From the NCBI GenBank assembly GCA_963576735.1, contig OY755190.1, positions 8,177,695 to 8,241,694 of the forward strand: a stretch of DNA of 64,000 nucleotides, written 5' to 3'. The DNA is from Bedellia somnulentella (lineage: Eukaryota; Arthropoda; Insecta; Lepidoptera; Bedelliidae). Positions within the stretch are counted from its first letter, which is position 1, and each line of letters starts with the position of its first letter. A model generated the notes under the pieces. It had not been told where the DNA came from. It worked only from the letters and a program-made list of their open reading frames with translations, and did no database searches. The position numbers were made by a program, and so were the translations under genes. Below, in pieces: positions 1 to 11,455 of the stretch.

Positions 1-59
1 AACTTCGAATATAGGGCGGGGGGGCTTTCAGATCTTTAGATAGTTTAAGTATATTAAGG

Positions 60-440
60 CCCTCTGCCAACCGAGACTGAGGACCTCCCTAGCTTTGGAT
101 GGTTAAACCTAGTTTAATTATTCAAAGTTGGCGAATGGTCCTGGAGGGGTCGGTTTTGAACCTCCAGGGCAAGGCAATGGTTACCATTCACGTCGTTGCC
201 GCCTGTTACGCGCTATGCATCACTCTGATGCAAGCGTCAACCAAAACCTATGCCGAAATCCCCCCAATTTCAAAACCCAATGGCGCAACAGAAAAGAGAT
301 GAACTACCCCAGGAGTTGTAAGTTGTGTTTAGTTAAGTTCTGTTTAAGTTGCATATATACTTGACCATAATGTTTTAAACTGTTTGTGTGTTGTTTTGTA
401 TGCAATAAAGTGTTTAAATAAATAAATAATAAATAATACT
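60..440 (+). repeat. Possible LINE 3' end with AATAAA and A-rich tail
   Basis: GC-richer sequence ends with GCAATAAAGTG (about 401-411) and (AAATA)n, the layout of a non-LTR retroelement 3' untranslated end. No coding domain is visible and the 5' part is outside the window. It could equally be the 3' end of a host transcript. Confidence 0.35.
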
Positions 441-625
441 CGAATCACAAAACCTTTTGCTATTATCACAAAAACGGTTTGTCCAATCCGAGTCAATTCC
501 TTGGAATATTATGTTCGATTGAATGCAAAGTGAAATTCTCGAGCAACTAATTAATATCGATCTGGTTACACGAAAGCTCGCTGCAAATTGCGAAATCATG
601 CGACACTCAAACATGGATGAAAACC

Positions 626-1690
626 TTTCAGAAGTTTCTCAAAGAGGTCGCGAGTCATTCTCGCGTCGCCTCGATACTAGGCTTTCAAATATTTCGTAGA
701 TGCTACGAGCGACGCATCTACGAAGTGCTACGTGCTACACTGTAGACGAGTGGTTAGACATGCGATGGTACAGTATAGGTTACTTAATTAGTATGGAAGT
801 GAATAGATGGCAACAAATGGTTCATAGAAATCTTAAAATAGTAATGATTAAAAAAACAAACGGTTTCTTACTTTAGAACGTGACAAGGAAAAACAAAGTG
901 TGTTAAGAGACTATTAAGCTAACAGAAATGATAATGTCTTCGATGAAAGAATGACAAAGTGCTTTATATAATACCAGCATATTTTTATGTGAGAGCATTC
1001 ATCAGAATATTTTGTATCCTAACTCTGCCTTTTTTGTTATTTATAAATAACGGAAAACACTTTTAATTTCTCACTGTCACTGCATTAAAAACCTCAACCA
1101 ATATTTATATAAGAATTAGGTAAATTGTATCATACCTTTTAAAGAGGCCGCAACTCGCGAGTAATTCTCGCGTCGCCTCGATACTAGGCTTTCAAACATT
1201 TCATAGCTGCTACGAGCGACGCATCTACGAAGTGATACGTGCTGCAAGTGATACAAGCGTTTTCTCACGTTAGGACTAGACAACGAAAAACGAATTGGAT
1301 TAAGAGACGCTATCAAGCAAACAGACGTGATAATGTTTTCTATGAAAGAACGACAAAGAGCTTATTCAGAATATTTTAATGTGAGCGCATTTATAAGAAT
1401 ATTTGTATCCTAACTTTGCCTTTTTTGTTACATATAAATTTCGGAAAACCTTTTTAGTTGCTCACTATCACTGCCCAAGGAAACTTCAACCAATATTTTA
1501 AAAGAATTAGGTAAATCGTAAGAAGTTTCTTAAAGTGATCGCGAGACATTTCGCGCTTACTACTAGGCTTTTAAACATTTCGTAGCTGCTATGAGCGACG
1601 CATCTACGAAGTGCTACGTGCTACGCTGCAGACGAGGGGTTGAACATGCGATGGTACAGTATAGGTTACTTAATTAGTAAAATTGTAAAT
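626..1690. repeat. Diverged tandem repeat, 2.3 units of about 400-500 bp
   Basis: Blocks at about 626-880, 1138-1275 and 1525-1690 share TACTAGGCTTT(C/T)AAA and the palindromic GATGCTACGAGCGACGCATC region. Intervening blocks 880-1130 and 1275-1523 share a second section (TATCCTAACT(C/T)TGCCTTTTTT). Divergence is high, so it is old. Confidence 0.75.
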
Positions 1691-1699
1691 AGATGGCAA

Positions 1700-2540
1700 T
1701 AATTTCTGTTGGATTGGTCATTCAGGCACACCACTGTCTTATTCATTGAGTATAAATATTAACAATTGGTAAACATTACTATTTCAATGATGTTGGATAA
1801 AATAAGCCACACCGTTCATAAAAAAGACAACCCCTTTGTTTTAAAACAAAAGAATGTGTGACTAAATGTATTATTGAGCTCATAATTGAAAGTCCAAATC
1901 CACTCATTTATAATACATTTTACTCGAAGTTATCTTACTGTGCATGCATCACTCCGACAGCACGCCCGTCTAAGTGACATTCCTAGCATAGCTGCGGTCC
2001 CAGATTCAATTCCATCCTAGACTCGTAAAGATGTTATAGATGTAGTCATTAACACAGCTTCCTCAGATTACTCGCACAACTTCCTCGTGTGATGAGATGA
2101 AATGAGTTACTCAGTTGAATATTTCGTTGATGAACATTCGTAATGATACTTTAGTGTGATTCGTCATGATTTTGGTAGAGACGTTTAGATCAAATATTTG
2201 ATATGTTAGTAAATCAATATAAAAAAATATATTGTACTGTTTTTTAGTATAAAAAAATAGTTACTATTGTCAAAAAAGGGAATTGAGAATACTCAGGAAA
2301 CTGAGTACTGAAATAAATTTCTTGCTGCGTTAAGCTATAATATATTTGCTGTTAGTAATTTTTTATATAACGATTGTCGTCGTGTACATAATTTGAAAAT
2401 TAAAAATAAATGTCTAATATCTTATAATCCTATCTACTATATATAATAATTTAATAAAATAACACGAAAAAGTGCCATTGGCACTCTGACCACTAAAATG
2501 AGCTCTGCCGGACAACTACTGGATGATATGCTCTATACAC
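1700..2540. other. No gene recognised
   Basis: AT-rich sequence. No coding segment with family resemblance, no splice-consistent exon and no clear repeat. Confidence 0.5.
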
Positions 2541-2555
2541 TATCAGTCATGATAT

Positions 2556-2814
2556 ATATACATACATACATACATATACATACATACATATACTCACGGC
2601 TATAAATCCCTTAAAGGGGTAGCCAGGGTAGGGAATTAGAAATTTCTCAGCCAACTTTGGTAGTTGCGTGGGGAAAAGATGGTGAAATAATGGTTGTTGG
2701 TGATAGGTCTCCAACCACATCACCCAAAAATCTCTTAAAAGCCTCAACACCGTTAGTAGCCTCTTACGTACAACCCCCGGAACAATTTGGGTAGTGCTAC
2801 TCTAAGCCGACACT
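2556..2814 (-). repeat. (TATG)-tail SINE-like repeat
   Basis: Near full length with a long (CATA)n tail. Ends at AAGCCGACACT. It lies just left of the motif-rich element. Confidence 0.88.
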
Positions 2815-3299
2815 TACATATGTATGGGTGAATTTCAACAAATGCTGTTTTTTTTATCATATCGGTGAATCTTTTGAAATCATGTTTTTATACATGTTTT
2901 CCAACTGTTATGTATTCCTCTATGGGTATTTATATCGTTACACTTACTTACATATTAGTATTTACTTAAACTAAGGAGATATTGAGGTTTAAGTCTTGAT
3001 GGCCACCGATATGATACAATATCCAGCGATCGATTTTTATGTACACCTATATGAGAAGACTTGGCACCGACATGATAAGTCGAATCACCGATATGATAAT
3101 TCTATCCACCGAAATGGTAAATCTATCAATTTTAAAAACTTTAATGAATAACCAGTTTTACAAGGTGTTTTAATAACAAACAATTTATTGATATCTTGCT
3201 ATTGTATTCATAAAAATTGCGTACGTTTATTTACATCTACCGTCATACCGTTTAGATTCTGAGTGCAGCCGTACCTACCAATCTAGCTGTATTACATAT

Positions 3300-3835
3300 G
3301 TTATAGGCAATCTGTATTTAAGGCAATGTATGAAATAATATTGACTGTACACCTTGCCTAGGCATTCTAAAGAATGCCTAATAAACATCAGGCAATGTGT
3401 TAAAAATTTGTGAAAAATATACCTTGCATTTTCGGTCGTAAATTTTTCAGTGTCTGATAATAACCAAACACGCGAGGCTTCATTTCACTGCGCTGCACTT
3501 CACTCAGTTCCACGAAGCTCCACTCCACCAGCTCCGCAAACTCCCCATCATCGTTCCGTGTTCTCCGCTGGCTCCGTAGAGCTTTGTTTTACTTTGCTCA
3601 GCTTCGCTTGCTCTATTACGCATTTGCATTTATTTTTACCCCTCTTTCCTACTTCCCATTGTAGCATAGGTATTAGATTTTATAGTTTGCCAATGATTCA
3701 ACAGGCATTCTATAGAATGCTTAGGAATTCTTTATATTGCCTAGGAAAAGTATGAAAAAGAGTTAAGATGATATATCATTTCATAAATTTCCTACAGGAT
3801 CATGGCCCCTACACCTATAGATTGCCTATGTATGG
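3300..3835. repeat. AGGCAAT-rich segment around a GC-rich pyrimidine-biased core
   Basis: AGGCAAT or its complement recurs at about 3305, 3321, 3354, 3389, 3737 and 3826. Short palindromes of the GGCATTCTA(A/T)AGAATGCC type lie at 3361-3378 and 3703-3721 on either side of a core (3470-3600) rich in CTCC/CACT. Nested in the motif-rich element; family unknown. Confidence 0.4.
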
Positions 3836-4870
3836 ACATTGGTAGTTATCTTTCTAAGGTTATACATGCGAGAGTTTGTAAGGATGGATGGATCTTTGTT
3901 ACTCTTTCACGCAATAAGGGCTGTATGGATTTTAATCAATTTTCGGGGAGAGATAGAATGTAACCTGGATTAACACATAGGCTATGTTTTATCCTGAAAT
4001 TCACACGGGAACAGGAACTACGCGTGTGAAACCGCAGGGCGTCTGCTAGTATTTAATATTTTTATATGTACATGTTGCGGATAATATAAGTAAATAACTA
4101 CAACGAGGTTGTTTCAAAATCACTTTATTAATTGCTATCAGTCCACAACTCTTGCATCTTAAATAAGTCGTTCGTCGTTACTGTTTAAATTTCAAATTAA
4201 CATTCATAATCTACACATAACTTCTATTATATAAATTCTTTGAGTTCAAGAAAATCAGTCTTTTACAATAGATAAACATAAATTATTTTTCACATGAGTA
4301 ACGTACTTACTTTAATTATTACTTTTAATCACAAAAATATATAATTTTGATAACAACTTACTAAACTTACTAAATCTCTACAACGGGCTTATGCTGCAAA
4401 AAAATGCTGTTCCTCTGGGCCAGTTTACATTAAATTATCATTTCTCCTTCCCGCACTCTGTTCATTTTTGTAAAGAAAAACGAATCGTTAATCTATGGTA
4501 ACTACACACGGATGTTAATAATAGGATACACCGATGTGATAAATAAATCCACCGAAAAGATAAAGCCATCCACCGACATGAGAAGTCCATTCACCGATAT
4601 GATAAAACTATGCGTTGTTTACAATTCAATGCACCGATTTGAGAAATAAGCCACCGATCCAAATTTCCTTATCATATCGATGGAATTTATCACATCGGTG
4701 GGGAAAAAAGCCACCGATTCCACCGATATGAGAACACCGACATTAGAAAATGCACAATTTTTCGCGGTTTACTGAAAAAATATTATATCTAGGCACTATT
4801 CAAAAACAGTTATGAAAACTAGTATGATAAATGCCTTTGTTAAAAGTAGAAAACTGTAAAATTTCCAGTA

Positions 4871-5071
4871 ATGAAGCAAGATAAAGCAACCGCCGATAAC
4901 TTGAAAAAAATGTCCAGGACCCAAAAATCTGAATACTTACGTTTTTGGCGGGAAAACGCAGCGATCTTGTACACGTCCGACCTGATTGCGTTTATGCACG
5001 TCACTAAATCTGAGCAAATTTGCGGGAGGGTAGGCCATAGGATTGGTTTATACAAGATTGGAGAGACTTAA
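4871..5071 (+). CDS. Unrecognised 66-codon ORF inside the motif-rich element
   Basis: Starts MKQDKATADNLKKMSRTQKS and contains YLRFWRENAAILYTSDLIAF. It lies between motif clusters. It could be a remnant of the parent transposase or chance. Not recognised. Confidence 0.2.
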   Translation: MKQDKATADNLKKMSRTQKSEYLRFWRENAAILYTSDLIAFMHVTKSEQICGRVGHRIGLYKIGET

Positions 5072-5299
5072 ATTTTACCCACCGATTTGCTTCATTATTC
5101 CAAGACAAGTATGTTTGTGGCACTCAGTAAAAAAAATATCGCTAGTTATAAAGTAAAATCTATCATTTACTAATAAAATGATTTATACGCTATCGATGAG
5201 AATAATTTTTAAGCTACATTTAACATTATTGGTGGTCTTACAAGCACATTTGTCTGTAAAAAAGTAGGGGGACAGCACCGATGTGAGAAAAAACTGGGT

Positions 5300-6300
5300 T
5301 TAGGTCTTAATTTCTACCTAAAGACATAGACTTAGCCAAATAATCTTTTTGCCCCAGTCAGGTAACTACCTACCCTATACGTTCATAAATAATTGAAAAC
5401 GGTATTCTCTTTTTGAAATATGAATTTCAACGAGGACAATGTGTGTGTGTGACCGTATGTATGTGAAATTGAAATATTTGTTTCCTCTGCTACTAACACT
5501 AAATATTGACTAAAATACTTTCGTACGGACACTTGAATATGAAATATGATTTTATGTATTTCTATAGAACAAAGCATTTCGACAAAACAAAGACAACAAT
5601 TCTAATTAAAATATGTTGAGTTATTCAAAAGACAATGTTCTTCAAAGGTTGATTTGTCCCAAAAACTTTCATGTCGGGGCCAGGAAATAAATTAGTATTT
5701 ATTTGTTAAGAACGTCTAAAAGAAAACTATCTAAACGGTAGATAAATTTTCCATTTTTCTAAAATATATAAATTAAACTTCAATATATTTGTACGTATTA
5801 AAAAGTACACTTCGTAATAGATAAAAAAAATGTAAGTTAAATTTTTTTATCGACATATTTGTTTGAAAAGCTTTATATTTGTTCGCTTCGATTTAAAATT
5901 TTGCATACAGCATCGACCACCAATTATTACCCTAATCCACCCATATCGAACTTCACCACGTAGAAATAAATCAAAAGATTTTAGTTGATACGATGTTTGA
6001 TCCGTGAATAAAAAAATATAGTTATTCTAGTTCCAGCTTTAATCTCTAGTCTAAATTGTGTTTTCAGCAAAACTTTGTTTTGTGGGAAAAGCAAAGATAT
6101 ATTGTCTACTACATAATACTATGTATCAGCTTATGTTTTGTATGTAGAGTTGTAGAGTTGATCCCTCATAGAGGCTCCACATCCCATATTTTTATTAGCG
6201 TCATTAATCACCCGTTCGATCAATACCTTTGCATACAATTTATTGACGATGCTAATAAGGCTGATTTTCACTCAACCAGCACCAGTTTAGAACCAGCATA
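5300..6300. other. No gene recognised
   Basis: AT-rich, with a short (TG)n run at about 5440. Short open frames only; nothing recognisable. Confidence 0.5.
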
Positions 6301-6307
6301 GAATGTC

Positions 6308-6522
6308 ACTTTCCCTTTCTACCTACGGGTTTCATAAGGTGCGACTGACGGTATAGTTGTTAAGTGGTTTTTGCGCGATGCGGTTGGAGACCCATAACCA
6401 ACGATACTTTATTTCAACCAACTTGTTCCCTAACAACTCTCAAATGTGGCTCAGGAGTTTCGAGCTCAAAGGCTCTGGCTACCTCTTTTTAGGATTTATT
6501 GCCGTGAGCATATGTATGTATG
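6308..6522 (+). repeat. (TATG)-tail SINE-like repeat, 5'-truncated
   Basis: Begins at CTTTCTACCTACGGG. The miniature LTR element inserted in its TATG tail. Confidence 0.85.
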
Positions 6523-6723
6523 TGTAGCGACGCGCTGTCAGTACACAATGACGCGCACTACATAGAAACGCTGACAGTGCAAGAAGAATCACATCCCACA
6601 GCAACACGTAACGATGCAATATACGTCACACTCGTCATCAAGACTCGCCATACAAATCGTACATCGCGCAATCGAAGTTTCTAAAACATTTACTATATAT
6701 ACAAGTTCCAACTTAATACAGTT

Positions 6724-6768
6724 GGACCGCGGTCCCCAGGCATACCACCGCCTGGCGGAAGATCTTCC
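6724..6768 (+). promoter_or_regulatory. Three adjacent dyads in the LTR, downstream of a TATA box
   Basis: GGACCGCGGTCC (perfect palindrome), CCAGGC/GCCTGG with an 8-base loop, and GGAAGATCTTCC (perfect palindrome) lie end to end. A TATA box (ACTATATATACA, about 6690) sits about 30 bases upstream, so transcripts should begin close to these hairpins. The same block is in all four LTRs. Confidence 0.55.
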
Positions 6769-6807
6769 CTTTTCCTCCACATTGGTGACCACCGACTACA
6801 GAACACG

Positions 6808-7086
6808 ATGGCGTCCTTCAAAGCACAAGGAGTCATTTGGATTGGCCAGACAAGTACGAGCAGCAAAAAGGATATCAAAGGACAGCAGACAAAAAAGCGC
6901 TTCGAATCCACGGCTCAAGAGACACGACTCACAGCACGGCAGCAATGGGACACGCAACGGGGCACCCACACCGTGGCTGTTGGAGTCAGCATTGAGGTTC
7001 CGGCACACATGGCCGACGAGCATACACACACTGGCAGTACTGGCACGAAGATATGGAGTCAAAATTTCCGGTTGGAGGGGGAGTAA
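6808..7086 (+). CDS. Small ORF filling the interior of the miniature LTR element (92 codons)
   Basis: Starts MASFKAQGVIWIGQ and stops at the TAA in the polypurine tract. The second copy (56224) keeps the same ending (KIWSQNF, then LEGE) but has a stop at the fourth codon and a frame change, so a protein role is doubtful. It could be a residue of a gag reading frame. Family not recognised. Confidence 0.25.
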   Translation: MASFKAQGVIWIGQTSTSSKKDIKGQQTKKRFESTAQETRLTARQQWDTQRGTHTVAVGVSIEVPAHMADEHTHTGSTGTKIWSQNFRLEGE

Positions 7087-7345
7087 TGTAGCGACGCGCT
7101 GTCAGTACACAATGACGCGCACTACATAGAAACGCTGACAGTGCAAGAAGAATCACATCCCACAGCAACACGTAACGATGCAATATACGTCACACTCGTC
7201 ATCAAGACTCGCCATACAAATCGTACATCGCGCAATCGAAGTTTCTAAAACATTTACTATATATACAAGTTCCAACTTAATACAGTTGGACCGCGGTCCC
7301 CAGGCATACCACCGCCTGGCGGAAGATCTTCCCTTTTCCTCCACA

Positions 7346-7630
7346 TATGTATGTTATGTTGCCGTGTAGTGCTGGCTTAGAATATCGCTTAGAATGTTCT
7401 CCAACCGCATCGCCCAAAAAACCAATAAAAAGCCCCAATACCCTTAGTCGCCTCTTACAACACGCGTGGGTAGAAAGGGATGGGTTTCAGCCCATCACCA
7501 AAAACCTTTATTTTTACCATCTTTTCCCCACTCAACTTCCAAAAGTGGCTGAGGAATTTATAATTCCTTAGCTCTTGCTACCCCTTATAGGGAAATATAG
7601 CCGTGAGAATAAGTATGTATGTATGTATGT
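7346..7630 (+). repeat. (TATG)-tail SINE-like repeat, rearranged
   Basis: Starts with a normal 5' end (GCCGTGTAGTGCTGGCTTAG), then holds an inverted piece (TCTCCAACCGCATCGCCCAA to AGAAAGGGATGGG), then resumes the normal 3' half to (TATG)n. Confidence 0.8.
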
Positions 7631-8154
7631 TATAAGTTAAGTCACATACTAAAACAATTAAAAATATCATAAAGCTCGCTGTAGTTTGAGCTCCATCCGA
7701 ATATCAATGTCGAATCTAAAACGAGTTCTATTTCACGTTCCTCGCTCTAACTTTTTTGAACTTGTTCAACTTGTTTTTAACAAGATTTCTCTGTTTCACA
7801 TTCACACTATTAAAATAATAACTTTCACACATGTTTGCTGGAAATACATTCATTGAAGCAACTCTAGTAGGAGTAAAATAGAAGTATTAAACTATTTTTT
7901 TTTGTTTTACCCCCATTGGGATAGCATAAATGATTTTCCATTATTGCGATTACTAAACTTACTGCCTCCATGGTCAAATGTTACAATGTTGTGCTTACGA
8001 TTTGGAAGTCTCTGGTTCGTTTCTCAAAGAGTTGACTCGCAAATGCATTTAAAGAGATTCAACTCAAGTTTGAAAGGCTATTGATTATCTGAAAACTAAG
8101 ATGATTCGGTGTTTTGGAGGGCATTTTGAGCTGTCGTCTATCCTGGGCAACTAA

Positions 8155-8260
8155 AACGGTGGTAATCGTTAGTCTGCTAGCTCGCAAGAGGTCAGCGTGG
8201 TGGACTATGGCCAAATCACTGAATTCAGGGTAGGCTCGAGCCCCTCGGTTGGGACATATA
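8155..8260 (+). repeat. Degenerate retroelement fragment (GGTCAGCGTGGTGGACTATG)
   Basis: GTAATCGTTAGTCTGCTAGC, then AGAGGTCAGCGTGGTGGACT, resembles the 3' region of repeats common in moths. A second diverged copy occurs at about 11640-11770 (GGTAATCGTTGGTTGGTCTA, GTGATGGACTAAGGCC). Confidence 0.4.
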
Positions 8261-8569
8261 CCATTATTGGTTCAAGTTATAAGTCAGATTTTGAATACGG
8301 TGTTCGGTCTTAAGACATATTATTTGACATTTTCAGTTATCAGTTATAGTTCAGGGTTATTAACAGCGAGGAAACACATCATTGTAACTAGTTATATGAA
8401 AGCTTTTTTCAATATTACGTTAACCACATTATACCCATATTGCACACCATTAATGTTCAAAATAAAAAATGTTAGTTGATTTTAGAGGTATTGTAGGATG
8501 GTAAAATTTTGTAAAGTGATATATTTAAAATGTATACATGAAGAAATAAATACTAAATAGTAATATATA

Positions 8570-8826
8570 TTGCTGTGTAGTGTCGGCTTAGAATAACACT
8601 ACCCCATTTCTTCCGGTGGGTGTACGTAAGAGGCGACTAACGGTATTGGGGCTTTTCAAGGGATTTTTGGGCGATGCGGTTGGAGACCCATCACCAACAA
8701 CCTTTATTCCACCATCTTTTCCCCACTCAACTTCCAAAAGTGGCTGAGAAATTTCTAATTTCTCAGCTCTGGCTACCCCTTTTAGGGATTTATAGCCGTG
8801 AGTATATGTATGTATGTATGTATGTA
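8570..8826 (+). repeat. (TATG)-tail SINE-like repeat, reference copy
   Basis: About 255 bp. Order: GTGTAGTGTCGGCTTAGAAT, CGTAAGAGGCGACTAACGGT, GATGCGGTTGGAGACCCATC, TTTTCCCCACTCAACTTCC, AAGTGGCTGAGAAATT, a hairpin GGCTA-CCCC...GGGATTTA-TAGCC (8771-8797), GTGAGTATATG and (TATG)n. No protein coding and no clear Pol III box. At least 25 copies in this window. Confidence 0.92.
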
Positions 8827-9168
8827 ATATATATTAAACAAACGATATTTTTTTTATAACCTTCTAGTGGGCAGAAGAAAGAAACCAATCAAGAGGTTGG
8901 AAGTTATGACGTTGTAATATATATTGTTATATTCTCGCTTCATAGGGCATAGAACTTTAGGCTGTTGTTCTTATGCGATGAGGTTCTGTATTACAATACG
9001 TTAGGCACGAGAGAATGTGTTTCAGCTTATTGTTATAAGATTATATGTATAATTCTTTAAACACTTGCCGAATGAAACGACACCTGCAATTTTAGCACAT
9101 TCTTTATTTGATCATGCATATTGGCTCTATAAACTACTGCTTTTACTTATTTACTCAATTAAACATGT

Positions 9169-9398
9169 CAATACATATACTCACGGCTATAAATCCCTAG
9201 ATGGGGTAGCCAGAGCTAAGACAGCCACTTATGGAAATTTAAGTGGGGAAAAGATAGCAAAATAAAAGTTGTTGGTGATGGGTCTCCAACCTCATCGCCC
9301 AAAAATCCCTTAAAAGCCCCAATACCGTTAGTCGCCTCTTACGTACGCCCATCGGAAGAAATGGGATAGTGCTATTCTAAGCTTACACTACACAGCAA
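9169..9398 (-). repeat. (TATG)-tail SINE-like repeat
   Basis: ATACTCACGGCTATAAATCC to the CACTACACAGC end. A small deletion lies in the AGCTAAG..GGAAATT section. Confidence 0.85.
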
Positions 9399-9740
9399 AC
9401 ATATCAATATATAACATAAATTCAAGAACCTCAGTGAGACCGCCACAACAACAGCATAAATAGCACTTTACTCGGTTTATTCAAGCACAAAGTCCCTAGA
9501 GCTACTCCTAACCCTTGATGATAAATATTTAATGGGCATACCTGCAACATTATTAACATGACGGCTACATCTCTATTCCCAAGTCGAGTTTTGTTTTCAC
9601 CGAATAGTAGTGGAAAATTTTCCAGAAATATGCAAAACATGGAAGAGACATTTTTAACTCCGAAGCTCTGTCTATCCCTTTTTTGAATTTTAACCGTGAT
9701 ATTATATATGTTGTTTTATTGTTGATCTTTTTTTTGAATG

Positions 9741-9960
9741 TACATACTCACGGCTATAAATTCGAAATACCTTAGCTACTTTTGGAAGTGGGGAAAAGAT
9801 GGTTATAATAAATAATTGCTGTTGTGAGGTCTCCACCAACCACAACGCCTAAACATACATACATACATATACTCTCGGCTATAAATCCCTAGAAGGGGTA
9901 GCCAGGGCTAAGGAATTAGAGATTCCTCAGCTACTTTTGGAAAGTTGAGTGGGGAAAAGC
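9741..9960 (-). repeat. Two overlapping 3' pieces of the (TATG)-tail repeat
   Basis: One piece at 9741-9850 and one at 9856-9960, both starting with the tail complement ACTC(A/T)CGGCTATAAAT and both truncated at their 5' ends. Confidence 0.8.
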
Positions 9961-10422
9961 GGAACAATTAAACAAACAAACGAACTCACTGTGCGATTTA
10001 AAAAATTAGTGAGGCTGATTGATAGTGTAAGTGTTTCTTTTTCATCAGCTAAAGCTTTGATTTTATGATATCCCTTTATAAGGAAAAACGAAAAGGAGCT
10101 ATTAGCTTATTTCACATAAAATACTTCAACATATTTATAAAATATTTTCGCTTCGAGAATTCCTCGTTAAAATAACGGGCCATTAATTGCTACGTGATTT
10201 TAGTTAGTTAATTGTATTCATTTTGAAGTGACTGTGATTTTAATGGTAATTATGTTTCGCCTCACCGCGGCGAGTGAATGAACTCATCACTTTCGATGGA
10301 AATAATTTTCTCGTTGAATGTTTTAAGAATGAAGGAAATATTTTTTTGCATATTTTTAGGGGATTTCGAAAAATTAAAGTATTGGTTTGTTTGATATTTG
10401 CATTGATAAATATTGGCTGTGT

Positions 10423-10625
10423 TTAATCGGCTTAAAATAACACTGCTCCATGTCTTCCTTTGGGTGTTCGTAAGAGGCGACTAAAGGTATTGGGGCTTTT
10501 CAAGTGAGTTTTGGACGATGCGGTGGGGTTACATATCCAAAAAGCTTTGACTTTACAATATTTTCCCCACTCAACTTCCGAAGAATTTTATTATTCTGAA
10601 ACTCCGGCTTCCCTTTCTAGCGAGT
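10423..10625 (+). repeat. (TATG)-tail SINE-like repeat, diverged
   Basis: CGGCTTAAAATAACACTGCT through CCCCACTCAACTTCCG. The hairpin and tail are degraded. Confidence 0.75.
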
Positions 10626-10639
10626 ACATTTATGTACAT

Positions 10640-11380
10640 AGACTAATATAAAATGTTCTTTATAAACACTTTACACCAAATTAAAACTTGTGGTTATCCT
10701 CTTCTTACGATCTGATTTTTCTTCAATAGCGACTTGGATACCAGGTTCTGACAATAAGGTTTTATAAAGTATGTATACGAACATAAAATTTATATTATAA
10801 TCAAAATGGAGTCTTTGAAGTGGCATTTAATGGGACAACTATTTTATTGTCTGTAACAAAATCATAATTCCCAAACTAAAACAACTTCAAAAATGTATAT
10901 CACGAAATACCGCAGTCATTTTTAACTAAAAACGGCCAAATTTGCATATTACTATGCAGTTTGCGGACAAATTCACGTCATTACACAAAACAAATTGACG
11001 TATCCTTGCACCAGCGGGTTCGCCGGCGACGTGACAAAGTTAAATACAAAGTTTCACGACTGTCCTTAATTATACCGCTCTGTCTGTCCTACCCACTCAT
11101 TATGGATAGAGCCGCAATAACTATGTCGCTTTATGTTAAACAAAATGTGTTTGAACTGTTTGCAAATTTACTCGCACAGAAAACTAAAATATAAAGATAT
11201 AATATACATAATAATAGATGAGGAAATAAAGACATTTGAGTTGGGTTGTAATGAACTGATTGTATAAGTGTTTGTCATCGCATATATCATCTTACTCCGT
11301 GGGCCAACGGTATAGTGCTCGGTTTACAACCTAGGGGTCTTCGATTTGATTAATAAATTTATTTACGCATCATACATCAC
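10640..11380. other. No gene recognised
   Basis: A 77-codon open frame (10961-11194) has no recognisable family and no splice context. Otherwise AT-rich. Confidence 0.45.
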
Positions 11381-11384
11381 ACTC

Positions 11385-11455
11385 ATTAATTTGCATTGGT
11401 GTAGGCAGACACTATTGATCGTCACTTTTTGCAAACATTTGTGCGATCCTGATAA
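11385..11455 (-). repeat. LINE 3'-tail fragment, degenerate
   Basis: Minus strand contains GTGACGATCAATAGTGTCTG and CCTACACC, as in the LINE tail. Strongly diverged. Confidence 0.4.

Larger units (their letters stand above)
2842..5299. mobile_element. Candidate non-autonomous DNA element with clustered CACCGATATGATAA motifs
   Basis: At least 16 copies of a 14-bp motif, CACCGA(T/C)(A/G)TGA(T/G)AA, lie between 2854 and 5289, mostly in two clusters (3004-3120 and 4529-4748) and on both strands. The outermost copies face each other: CTGTTTTTTTTATCATATCGGTG-type sequence at the left and its inverse CACCGATGTGAGAAAAAACT at the right, like imperfect TIRs of about 22 bp. No target duplication could be fixed. 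Superfamily unknown; multiple subterminal repeats suggest transposase-binding sites. Confidence 0.5.
6523..7345 (+). mobile_element. 0.82-kb miniature LTR retrotransposon (TRIM-like), copy 1
   Basis: Identical 259-bp LTRs at 6523-6781 and 7087-7345 begin TGTAGCGACG and end CCTCCACA. The 4-bp target duplication TATG is at 6519-6522 and 7346-7349. One base after the 5' LTR, TGGTGACCACCGAC looks like a primer-binding site, close to the tRNA-Trp type used by the CsRn1/Kabuki branch of Ty3/gypsy elements (inference). GGAGGGGGAGTAA before the 3' LTR is a polypurine tract. The internal part is only 305 bp with no gag-pol, so it is non-autonomous. It inserted in the TATG tail of a SINE. Equal LTRs mean a recent insertion. 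Confidence 0.9.

Noticed and set aside
3450..3755. 101-codon plus ORF rich in Ser, Pro and His
   Set aside because: It covers the pyrimidine-biased core of a motif-rich repeat segment. No domain; composition explains the open frame.
5435..5465. Microsatellite (TG)n as a functional site
   Set aside because: Short and imperfect; no context.
6614..7129. 171-codon ORF
   Set aside because: It runs across the LTR into the interior and back into the other LTR, and the second copy does not keep it. Chance frame over repeats.
9431..9640. 69-codon minus ORF (LGNRDVAVMLIMLQVCPLNI)
   Set aside because: No recognisable family and no flanking splice or start context. Chance open frame cannot be excluded.
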